The position numbers and the translations under genes are program-made. This document shows positions 1-6,400 of a stretch of 8,212 nt of DNA, piece by piece. This stretch comes from Planctomycetota bacterium. Lineage in GTDB: Bacteria > Planctomycetota > UBA8108 > UBA1146 > JAJFFE01. Location: the NCBI GenBank assembly GCA_020425835.1, contig JAGQRC010000118.1:1-8212 (forward strand), given 5' to 3'. Each line of letters opens with the position of its first letter. Position 1 is the stretch's first letter. The notes under the pieces were generated by a model, which saw only the letters and a list, made by a program, of their open reading frames with translations, was not told the origin of the DNA and did not search any database.

Positions 1-1042
1 CCCGTCGCTCGAGACCGGTGAGGATGCGATCCCAGACGGCGACGATCTCCTCCGCGCCCGGAACGACTCCCGTCGCCCGACCACTCTGGACGAAGGCGGC
101 GGCGCGCTCCCAGAACCGACGCTGCAGACCGACGGCGGTGACGCGATCCCCATCACAAGTCGGAGCGGTGGCACTCAGGGTGGGATCGGCACTGTAGACA
201 CGGATCGCGGCTACCGGGTCCTCGAGCACCATTCCTCGGCGATCGATCTCCCCCGCTTCGATCAGGGCGAGGATCAGCTGGGTCGCCCCGACCCTCAGAT
301 AGGCGGCGGTGTGGCAGAGCACGTTGTCGAAGAAAATGACGTGGAGACGCGCGAGATGGTCGTGCGCGTGACTCTCGTCCCGCGTATTGACGATGGGCCG
401 GAAGTAGGTCGTCTGCTCCGCGCTCACGCACTCGAAGAAGTCGGCTCGCTGCGACAGCTGGAACGGGACGAACGCGCGGCCGTTCTCACCGCCGACCTTC
501 CCCGCTCCGGTGAACACGATACTGCTGGTGAAGAAACTCGCGAGGAAGCCGAGCTCCTGCAGGCGGCGGTGGAACAATCGGTTCCACGCCGGCCTCGACA
601 TCAAGAACGAGAGATGGCTCCCGTAGGAATGCCCGAGGCCGTCCGAGTTGTTCGCGATGACCACCAGACGTTCACCCGCGAAGAGCTGTCGCTCCGCATC
701 ACGCCGCGCGTCGTTGGCGATCCTCAGCATCGCGTGCCAGCTCGCCACGTGGTCATCCGCGCCGAGGCACTCGGGAATGCAGAGCTCCAGATGGTGCAGA
801 TCGATGTAGGCGCAACCGCCATTGGCCGGGAGGAACTTCCTCCCCCAGTCCTGCGAGTGGTGACGACCGTGCGATCTTCCCGAGATGCCATCGATCTCCC
901 GCAACAGGAGCCGGGACGCGGCGTCGCAGGTCCCACCCCAGCCACGGCTCTCGCGACCGCGAATGAAGTTCGCCAACTCGATGTCGGCGCCGCAGACCTT
1001 GGGAACGAGAGGCGCCGCTCCGAACTCCGCGCGCACGCTCAT
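1..1042 (-). CDS. PafA/Dop-like carboxylate-amine ligase/deamidase (Pup-pathway enzyme homologue), 3' part cut by window edge
   Basis: The ATG overlaps the stop of the ATPase gene (ATGA at 1039-1042), with a G-rich weak Shine-Dalgarno upstream. I translated 347 codons in this frame without a stop; the family is usually about 450-500 residues, so the C-terminus lies outside the window. The protein matches PafA/Dop, glutamine-synthetase-fold enzymes that ligate Pup to lysines (PafA) or deamidate/remove it (Dop). Matching motifs in order are GADIE at 18-22, AYIDLHHLEL at 78-87 (the Asp at 81 corresponds to the catalytic Asp; the usual HPEY reads HLEL), NNSDGLGHSYGSH at 131-143, TGAGKVG at 178-184, FQLSQRAD at 194-201 and NTRDESHAH at 219-227. 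The segment between the first motif and the catalytic Asp is PafA-sized, so the Dop-specific loop seems absent, although GHSYGSHLSFLMSR looks more Dop-like. Family membership is firm; ligase versus deamidase is not settled. No Pup gene is visible nearby. Confidence 0.9.
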   Translation of the reverse strand, partial: MSVRAEFGAAPLVPKVCGADIELANFIRGRESRGWGGTCDAASRLLLREIDGISGRSHGRHHSQDWGRKFLPANGGCAYIDLHHLELCIPECLGADDHVASWHAMLRIANDARRDAERQLFAGERLVVIANNSDGLGHSYGSHLSFLMSRPAWNRLFHRRLQELGFLASFFTSSIVFTGAGKVGGENGRAFVPFQLSQRADFFECVSAEQTTYFRPIVNTRDESHAHDHLARLHVIFFDNVLCHTAAYLRVGATQLILALIEAGEIDRRGMVLEDPVAAIRVYSADPTLSATAPTCDGDRVTAVGLQRRFWERAAAFVQSGRATGVVPGAEEIVAVWDRILTGLERR

Positions 1043-2724
1043 GCGATCCCCCGGTACCGGATCGGCTCGCGCAGGAAGCTCGCGGGTCGATCGACCCGAA
1101 CGACGGGGACATCCGGAGGCAACCCGTCGACGTAGGTCGCGCAGTTCGATGGCGTCAGCACCGACGCGGCGCTCTCGAGCTCCTCGGCTGCGGCGATGAC
1201 CAGATCCTCGATGCGGAGCCCCGCGCTCGCACCTTCGATCTCGCGGATCGACGCCCGCTCCGCGGCGCGCGCCACGAGATTGCGGAGCATCGCCCCGCTG
1301 ATCAGATCGCTGCTCGAGACGCGCCGACTCGTGCCATCCCGCAGGTTGATCGTCGCCAACTCGCGATCGGCGCTCGATCCGAACAGCCGCGACACGAGAC
1401 GCTCCCCGAACTCCTCGCGGACGCTCTCCCCGCTCTCGTCGCGTTCCGACACACACGGGAGCGGAGCGAGGACCTTGGCCAGGATCCGCTCCGCACCGCG
1501 ACGATCCGGAGGAGGGATGTCGATGACCAGGTCCCCGAGACGACCGGGGCGGACCAACGCCGGATCGAGGTCCTCCCGTCGGTTGGTCGCCGCGACGACG
1601 ATGATGTTCTCGTTGCCACTCATGCCGTCGAGCTCGGCGGCGAGCGCGAGCAGCACGCGGTCGGTCACCCCGTTCACCGAGCTCCCGCGGGCCCGGCCGA
1701 CGCCGTCGATCTCATCCATGAAGATGACGATGGGCGTGGAGGGATCGCGACGAGACTCGTCCCGGGCCCGCTCGAAGAGTCGTCGGTAGGCGCGCTCCGA
1801 CTCCGAGTACCAGCTGCTGTGGAGCGCGGACGGTTTGACGTCGACGAAACGCACACGGCTCGATCCGGTGATCTCGCGGAGTTCGTTGGCGATCGCCTTC
1901 GCGATCATCGTCTTGCCGTTCCCCGGCTTCCCGACCAGGAGGATCGAGCCCCCACGCGGCAGCGCATAGCGCTCGGCAAGATCGGGGCGACGCACCCGGA
2001 GGGTCAGCCGGTGACGGATCCGCGCGATCGGCGCCTCGAGCCCTCCGATGTCGTCGAAGGTCACGTCGGGGATCGACTCGATGAAGTCCGTGCTCTCGGA
2101 TGGGACCGCCTCGATCTTCTCGGTGACCACACCGGCGGGCCTCACCCAGAGGAGCGAGTCCCCACGCGACAGCGGGAGCGACGCGACGTCGGGACCGAGC
2201 CGCGCGACCGTCTCCTCCCCTTGCGCCTTGACGACCGCGCGATCCCGGCCAGCTCCGGCGAACGCCTCGAACGTGACGAGCTGGCCGATCGGGCGATCCG
2301 GATCGAGATCGACGATCCGACTCAGGTCCGAGTTCAGGTAGACGGTCCGACCCAGGACGAGGCTTCCGGCATCGACGTCGTCATCGACATCCACCAGGCG
2401 CATCGTGTTGCCGTGGATCACTCGAGCACGCACCTCGGAGCCCGTGGCCCCTCCGCCGTCCCGAGACTGAATCCCGAGGAACACCGCTCCGATCGCCGGC
2501 TCCCGGAACGCATCGATCTTGGCGCGGAGCTCGGCGAGCGCCGCTTCCGCCAGCTCGGTTCCTCGTTGCTGCCGACGGCATCGGCGGTACAGCATCTCGT
2601 ACAACGTCCCGACCGCCGTCGGCGACGACTCGGCGATCGACGAGATCAAGCCGGACCGAGTCGCCGGGTCGAGTTCGGGATCGCGCAGTCGCGACAACAG
2701 CTCCGGATCGATCGGCTCCGTCAT
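1039..2724 (-). CDS. ARC/Mpa-like proteasomal AAA ATPase (561 aa)
   Basis: This is a ring-forming ATPase of the ARC/Mpa type, which unfolds tagged proteins and feeds them to a proteasome core. After a short helical N-terminus (about 35-75, weak coiled-coil character) come two beta-rich segments at about 79-140 and 146-204 that fit the tandem OB domains of Mpa. The AAA module follows: FDDIGG at 223-228, Walker A GKPGNGKT at 265-272, an aromatic pore-loop candidate SSWYSESE at 303-310, Walker B IFMDEID at 334-340, sensor AATNR at 378-382 and arginine-finger segment VRPGRLG at 391-397. The C-terminal lid carries SGAMLRNLVARA at 476-487, close to the Mpa/ARC equivalent. The protein ends in YRGIA and lacks the GQYL-type or HbYX tail that docks on proteasomes. 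The start has AAGGAG 7 bases upstream and overlaps the JAB stop as ATGA, so the open frame further upstream was not used. It is cytosolic and coupled to its neighbours. Confidence 0.93.
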   Translation of the reverse strand: MTEPIDPELLSRLRDPELDPATRSGLISSIAESSPTAVGTLYEMLYRRCRRQQRGTELAEAALAELRAKIDAFREPAIGAVFLGIQSRDGGGATGSEVRARVIHGNTMRLVDVDDDVDAGSLVLGRTVYLNSDLSRIVDLDPDRPIGQLVTFEAFAGAGRDRAVVKAQGEETVARLGPDVASLPLSRGDSLLWVRPAGVVTEKIEAVPSESTDFIESIPDVTFDDIGGLEAPIARIRHRLTLRVRRPDLAERYALPRGGSILLVGKPGNGKTMIAKAIANELREITGSSRVRFVDVKPSALHSSWYSESERAYRRLFERARDESRRDPSTPIVIFMDEIDGVGRARGSSVNGVTDRVLLALAAELDGMSGNENIIVVAATNRREDLDPALVRPGRLGDLVIDIPPPDRRGAERILAKVLAPLPCVSERDESGESVREEFGERLVSRLFGSSADRELATINLRDGTSRRVSSSDLISGAMLRNLVARAAERASIREIEGASAGLRIEDLVIAAAEELESAASVLTPSNCATYVDGLPPDVPVVRVDRPASFLREPIRYRGIA

Positions 2725-3809
2725 GCATCTTCTCCTTCGTTCGGCGGGAGGACCGGCGACGAGGTCGTCGCGGGGAGTACCGGCTCGGCTTCCAAGACCA
2801 TGAAGGGGCGTCGAACGATCTCGCCATCGCGCCAGCCGAACATCGCGTGGGAGTCCGTCCAATCGCCGGCGGTGGTCACGCGGTCACCGCAGACCAGCGC
2901 GAACCCGAACGCCTTCGGGGTGACCGCTCGGTGGACGTCCTCGTCCGCCGCCGAGAAGAAGTCCTGAGCGAGGGGACACTCGGGCCAGCGCTCGCGGGGG
3001 CAGTCGCGGCACCAGACCCGAGCGGGATGCGTGTGGTGCCAACCGAGCACGATCTCGCCGCGACCGCGGAGCGTCATCGCCGCGCGAGCTGCCGTCCACG
3101 TCGCCTCGGTGAACGAGAGTCGCATCGGCTCAGCGACCGCGTGTCGCGCCGGAATCTGCGCCGCGACCACCGCGAAGATGGTCCCCTCGCGAGGATCGCG
3201 GGCGAGGTGCCCGATCAGTAGCCCGCCCGTCTCGACCGAGCCCGCTCGTCGCTTGAGATCGACGATCTCGTCGAGCACGCGTCGGGGAACGAAGACGGGG
3301 AACCGGTCGTCGTTGCGCCGCGGTGCCTCCTGGCGCTCGAGTGCGAGCGAGTCGAGACCGAGGGCGATCACCGGGATCGGCTCGGCGATCTCCTCGAACT
3401 GGAACTCCTCCTCGAACGGCGCACGGTCTTCCGGGAGCGCCGCCGTCGGAGACTCGAACGCGAGGACACGGACCTCCCCGACCTCGGACCGCTCCCCCGA
3501 GTGGACGTCGACCGGGATCCCCCGCGTGCTCTCGGGTCGAACGATGATCGATCGAACCGAACAGACGACGATCGGCGCCTCCCGATCGCTGGCGTGCACC
3601 GCCAGCGCCTCGACGCGGGGTCGACCGTCGACGCGATGCCACTGCGGCACGACTCGGAGTTCGGGCGGAGGATTGGTGGTCAACACGCGCCGTCCACGAC
3701 GCACCTCCTCGAACTGCGCCGCCTCGAGAGCGACGTCGAGCTTCGACTCGTCGATCGGCACTCGTCCCGTGGCGTGCTCGAGGTAATAGCTGAATCGTGG
3801 TCTGGACAC
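2721..3809 (-). CDS. JAB/JAMM metallopeptidase, candidate deconjugase for the ubiquitin-like protein (362 aa)
   Basis: The C-terminal half (about 168-340) is a JAB/Mov34 domain, the zinc peptidase fold of deubiquitinases such as Rpn11 and AMSH. The expected metal and catalytic residues are present: Glu193 in SVETGG, H259-T-H261-P262 and S286-A-A-D289. About 23 residues lie between HTHP and the Ser, far more than the usual few; this insert holds C267, C270 and C278 and may bind zinc. The N-terminal 120 residues are not recognised; a Glu-rich linker (about 126-143) follows. The chosen GTG lies 5 bases after the stop of the ubiquitin-like gene. The frame stays open much further upstream, but that part antisense-overlaps nothing conserved and runs across the neighbouring gene, so I rejected it. 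The GTG lacks a strong Shine-Dalgarno and may depend on coupling. The likely role is to cleave the modifier from targets, since the modifier needs no maturation. Confidence 0.9.
   Translation of the reverse strand: MSRPRFSYYLEHATGRVPIDESKLDVALEAAQFEEVRRGRRVLTTNPPPELRVVPQWHRVDGRPRVEALAVHASDREAPIVVCSVRSIIVRPESTRGIPVDVHSGERSEVGEVRVLAFESPTAALPEDRAPFEEEFQFEEIAEPIPVIALGLDSLALERQEAPRRNDDRFPVFVPRRVLDEIVDLKRRAGSVETGGLLIGHLARDPREGTIFAVVAAQIPARHAVAEPMRLSFTEATWTAARAAMTLRGRGEIVLGWHHTHPARVWCRDCPRERWPECPLAQDFFSAADEDVHRAVTPKAFGFALVCGDRVTTAGDWTDSHAMFGWRDGEIVRRPFMVLEAEPVLPATTSSPVLPPNEGEDA
2732..2737 (-). promoter_or_regulatory. Ribosome binding site of the AAA ATPase gene
   Basis: AAGGAG on the minus strand is 7 bases before the ATG at 2724, inside the end of the JAB gene. 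It fixes the ATPase start at this ATG rather than at an in-frame ATG 138 bases upstream. Confidence 0.7.
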
Positions 3810-3814
3810 GCCGA

Positions 3815-4081
3815 CTACCCCGCGTCGATCCGCGGCTGGATCACCAGGGCATCGTCGGTCCGGGCCACTTCGCCGATCCGCCGTCCCGACTCCAGGTGCG
3901 TGCCCTGGCGCTCGAGCAGCGCGTGGTAGCTGACCGGCCGTCCCGAGCTGTCGTTGCGCGGGAGCCGCATGCGGGTGACGAGTCGCGAGACGACTTCGCC
4001 GACGAGAGTGTCGGGGCGAACGCCGTCGATCCGAACCAGCTTCTGACGCGAGAGATCGCTCGCCGTGAGACTCAGTGACAT
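3815..4081 (-). CDS. Ubiquitin-like / YukD-like beta-grasp modifier protein (88 aa)
   Basis: This short protein has the size and pattern of a ubiquitin-like beta-grasp fold: strand KLVRIDGVRP (14-23), helix TLVGEVVSRLVTRM (25-38), then SYHALLERQGTHLE (51-64) and a final strand ALVIQPRIDAG (78-88). The last segments resemble YukD/EsaB-type ubiquitin-like proteins and end in Ala-Gly with the stop codon directly after. A C-terminal Gly is what an E1 would adenylate, so it appears to be made in mature form without a tail to remove. The ATG was chosen because AAAGGTGG lies 4 bases upstream; the longer in-frame extension is Arg-rich and runs through the preceding gene. It overlaps that gene by 10 bases and lies between E1/E2 and the JAB gene, which supports a role as the conjugated tag. 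Fold assignment is from pattern only, as such proteins diverge strongly. Confidence 0.8.
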   Translation of the reverse strand: MSLSLTASDLSRQKLVRIDGVRPDTLVGEVVSRLVTRMRLPRNDSSGRPVSYHALLERQGTHLESGRRIGEVARTDDALVIQPRIDAG

Positions 4082-4719
4082 GAATCCACCTTTCGGGGAG
4101 AGGACGGAGAAGCCGAAGAAGTGCTCGAGCCGAGCTCCACGAGCTCGGTGATGTCCCGTGGCACGGGCTCGGGGCCCGCATTCCGCAGGTAGTGTCGGGC
4201 GAGAGTCGGGTCGGCCAGTGCGCCGATCGCAGGTCCGACGGCGGTGACGATCGCGGCGGTCGCACCGAGCGCCTGCTCGAGGCCCGCTCGATCCGTCGGC
4301 CAAGCGACCACCGCCTCGACGGTCCACTCGATCGTCACGACGGCGGGAGTCGTCGCGTCATCGCTCGCCCGAGCCGTGCGCGTGCGTCGGACCAAGCGCG
4401 CGCCGACGATGGATCGGTGCACCCGCTCTCCGAGGAGATCCCAGGCGCGACGGGATTCGGGACCGACGTCGTTTCCGGTGAAGACCGGCACCGACACGAC
4501 GAATCGTGCCGGTGCCGGCGGAGGAGTGAGAGCGTCGAGGCCAGGGGAAGCCGTGCGCTCCGCACAGGGGTCGAAGTGGAAGAAGATCCCGCGCGCTCGA
4601 TCCCCGGGACCGAGGACGATCCGTTCATCGGCCGCTTCGCAGACCGACCAACCCTGCGAGGTCGCGATCCGCTCCACGAGTCCGATCAGGTCCGGAGGCA
4701 GTGAGGGTCGTGACGTCAT
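4072..4719 (-). CDS. Conserved-context protein of unknown function (215 aa)
   Basis: I do not recognise this protein with confidence. It begins with ATG overlapping the E2 stop (ATGA at 4716-4719) and has GGAG about 10 bases upstream. The N-terminal half reads like an alternating helix and strand domain: helix DLIGLVERIATSQGW (10-24), strands ERIVLGPG and GIFFHFDP, then ARFVVSVPVFTG (71-82). A middle strand VVTIEWTVEAVVAWP (127-141) is followed by an Ala-rich helix, ALGATAAIVTAVGPAI (150-165). The tail after about 188 is Ser-rich and probably disordered. The layout is vaguely like YbjN-type or secretion-chaperone-type folds, a weak guess. There is no signal peptide or clear membrane segment and no obvious catalytic motif. 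Its place between E2 and the modifier, with overlaps on both sides, suggests an adaptor or chaperone for conjugation or for substrate choice. Confidence 0.8.
   Translation of the reverse strand: MTSRPSLPPDLIGLVERIATSQGWSVCEAADERIVLGPGDRARGIFFHFDPCAERTASPGLDALTPPPAPARFVVSVPVFTGNDVGPESRRAWDLLGERVHRSIVGARLVRRTRTARASDDATTPAVVTIEWTVEAVVAWPTDRAGLEQALGATAAIVTAVGPAIGALADPTLARHYLRNAGPEPVPRDITELVELGSSTSSASPSSPRKVDSCH
4086..4093 (-). promoter_or_regulatory. Ribosome binding site of the ubiquitin-like gene
   Basis: AAAGGTGG on the minus strand lies 4 bases before the ATG at 4081, inside the end of the upstream gene. It picks the 88-residue product over a much longer Arg-rich frame and may let the modifier be made in larger amounts than its coupled neighbours. 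Confidence 0.6.
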
Positions 4720-5282
4720 GACGGATCGACTCCGATCTCACGTACGGCGAACGAGGCCAGGTCGCGCAACGGACGGTCGTCGACGGGGAAGCGCGCCCGC
4801 TGTGCTCGGGCCCAGCCACAGACCTCGGGATTCAGGCAGTCGTTCTCGTTGGTGTTCACGTTGCGGAAGGTGATCACCTCCCACAGACGGTAGATCAGCT
4901 CCTCGAGTCCGGTGCTCGGGGCTACCGGTCCGATGCAGGCCTTGCCGAAGAGACCGTTGATGTTGGGGTGCACGACGAAGATCGGTCCCACCCAGGTGAT
5001 CAGGCGGAACGGATCGACACGTCGGAGGTGATCGTCGCGAAAATCGATGCGCGCCACGAAGCCGTCGTACGCCTCCCCGGACCAGGGATCCCGCCACGCC
5101 CCCGGCGTCGCGACCATCACTCGACGATGCTCCGGGTCGGCGATGACGCCGAGACAGCGATACAGCAGATCGAACGAGCGATCGGAGCGAGGGCGAACCT
5201 CGACCAGAGTCGTCTCTCGATTCCATTCCGCGGCGCGCTCGCGCTGCCGCTCGAGGAAGCCCTCGAACGCGACGTCCCTCAT
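4716..5282 (-). CDS. E2-like (UBC-fold) conjugating enzyme (188 aa)
   Basis: This is an E2-type enzyme, which takes the activated modifier from E1 onto a Cys and passes it to a target amine. The core signature is clear: WVGPIFVVHPNI (97-108) with HPN at 105-107, then GKACIG (113-118) placing the catalytic Cys at 116, nine residues after HPN as in eukaryotic E2s. After it come a helix (LEELIYRLWEVI, 126-137) and NENDCLNPEVCGW (145-157), which matches the E2 stretch where LNxEA follows the active site. Length is close to a minimal E2 plus a short N-terminal helix. The ATG overlaps the E1 stop (ATGA at 5279-5282) and has AGGAGG 5 bases upstream, so the longer upstream reading frame is not the gene. 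It is cytosolic and coupled to E1 and gene 5. Family assignment is strong; target and partner E3 are inferred from context. Confidence 0.93.
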   Translation of the reverse strand: MRDVAFEGFLERQRERAAEWNRETTLVEVRPRSDRSFDLLYRCLGVIADPEHRRVMVATPGAWRDPWSGEAYDGFVARIDFRDDHLRRVDPFRLITWVGPIFVVHPNINGLFGKACIGPVAPSTGLEELIYRLWEVITFRNVNTNENDCLNPEVCGWARAQRARFPVDDRPLRDLASFAVREIGVDPS

Positions 5283-6400
5283 CGCTCCCTCCTCGGCCCG
5301 GCTGGCTCCCCGGGGGGGACGGCGACGCGGCGAGCACGAAGCTCCACGCGCCGTCCGTCGACGGAAACGATGTCGCCCGGTCTCAGTCCGAGATCGACGA
5401 ACCGCGTCGTCGAGCGTACGTCGTCGGGACCGAGTCGGTCGACGGCCGACCGCCGACACGGCTCGACCGACCCCGCACCGCAACCGGGACAACGCGTTGG
5501 TGGGTTGCTCTCCACCCGTGGCACGCGGATCACCGATCCACAACGCGAGCAGAGCCAGCGACGCGCGAACGAACGGCCCGGTCGCTCGATGCACGCCGAG
5601 CCGATCGTGTCCTCCAGGGACACCCGGTCCCCGTCGATCACCCACCGACGGTGGTCGAAACGACACGCATCGTCACGGAGCCTCCGCGAGCGGGCGCGTC
5701 CGTATCGCTCCACCTCGGTGACCCACTCCTCGCCCGGCGCGAGCGCGGTCGCCGCGTGGAGAAGCAGCTTGCGCGCCTCGATCGCGGCCGACGCGGCGGC
5801 GAACGTCCCGAGCTCCGCAGACGCCCCGGTCGGCGCCGCGCTTCCCTCGACGCTCTTCCCGCTACAGGCGTGAGTCGCTTCGAGCGTCGCGTACTCGTCG
5901 TCGGTCATCCCGCAACCCGAGCAGGCTTCGCTCTCGTCGGGCACGAAGAGGGTCGCTCGCGCGCAGGCGAAATCGCCGTGGACCCCGACATCGAGCCAGC
6001 GCAAACCGAGACGGATCACGATCTCGTTCAGATCGAGACGCGCCCTACGGGAGTCGAGCGCCGAGATCACCAGGTCGGATCGGAAGCGACCCCACGGCAA
6101 ATCGGCGAGCCAGGCGACATCGTGCTCGACTCGAAGCTCCGGATCGATGCTCCGAGCGCGTGCGGCGACGACCTCCGCTTTCGGCAGACCGACATCCCCG
6201 GGGTCGATCGACTGCGTCCGCAGATTCGTCCGGTCGTATCGATCACCATCGATCAGCCAGAGCTCGCCGAGGCCGAAGCGGGCGAGGAGCGAAGCGAGGG
6301 GTGAGCCGACGTTTCCGAGACCCACGAGAACGACCCGCGAAGATCTCAGAGATCTCGACTCGGCGATCGACGAGCTCGATCCTGTGGACTGGGCGATCAC
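5279..6400 (-). CDS. ThiF/E1-like adenylating enzyme with C-terminal zinc ribbon (373 aa)
   Basis: E1-like enzymes adenylate the C-terminal Gly of a ubiquitin-like protein and usually bind it as a thioester. The nucleotide-binding start VVLVGLGNVG (23-32) holds GxGxxG; acidic strand end WLIDGDRYDRTNLRTQ (48-63) supplies the Asp, Asn and Arg typical of the family; Lys74 and Asp116 (SALDSRRAR) fit the ATP and Mg site. Next come C160-x-x-C163 and C179 in HACSGK. By comparison with MoeB/ThiF, C179 sits where the catalytic Cys is and the CxxC is a zinc half-site. A second pair, C284-x-x-C287 and C304-x-x-C307, makes a zinc ribbon and could complete the zinc site. The last 55 residues look beta-rich. 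I chose GTG at 6400 because CGGAGG lies 5 bases upstream and it forms a GTGA overlap with the RING gene stop; an ATG 60 bases earlier would overlap more and lacks these signs. Confidence 0.92.
   Translation of the reverse strand: MIAQSTGSSSSIAESRSLRSSRVVLVGLGNVGSPLASLLARFGLGELWLIDGDRYDRTNLRTQSIDPGDVGLPKAEVVAARARSIDPELRVEHDVAWLADLPWGRFRSDLVISALDSRRARLDLNEIVIRLGLRWLDVGVHGDFACARATLFVPDESEACSGCGMTDDEYATLEATHACSGKSVEGSAAPTGASAELGTFAAASAAIEARKLLLHAATALAPGEEWVTEVERYGRARSRRLRDDACRFDHRRWVIDGDRVSLEDTIGSACIERPGRSFARRWLCSRCGSVIRVPRVESNPPTRCPGCGAGSVEPCRRSAVDRLGPDDVRSTTRFVDLGLRPGDIVSVDGRRVELRARRVAVPPGEPAGPRRER
5288..5293 (-). promoter_or_regulatory. Ribosome binding site of the E2 gene
   Basis: AGGAGG on the minus strand sits 5 bases before the ATG at 5282, within the final codons of the E1 gene. 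It settles the E2 start even though the frame is open for another 128 codons upstream. Confidence 0.7.

Noticed and set aside
311..1135. Plus-strand open frame of 274 codons opposite the PafA/Dop-like gene
   Set aside because: The minus-strand frame shows many conserved PafA/Dop motifs; the plus frame has none and has no ribosome binding site.
1819..2967. Long plus-strand open frame opposite the AAA ATPase and JAB genes
   Set aside because: Arg/Asp-rich translation with no recognisable domain; the minus strand carries unmistakable AAA motifs here. Such frames are expected opposite GC-rich genes.
3810..4265. N-terminal extension of the JAB protein
   Set aside because: It would run through the whole ubiquitin-like gene in another frame, is Arg/Ser/Pro-rich, and the GTG at 3809 just after that gene's stop is a far better start.
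5283..5666. N-terminal extension of the E2 protein
   Set aside because: It lies across the E1 zinc-ribbon coding region and adds low-complexity residues; AGGAGG and the ATGA overlap support the ATG at 5282.
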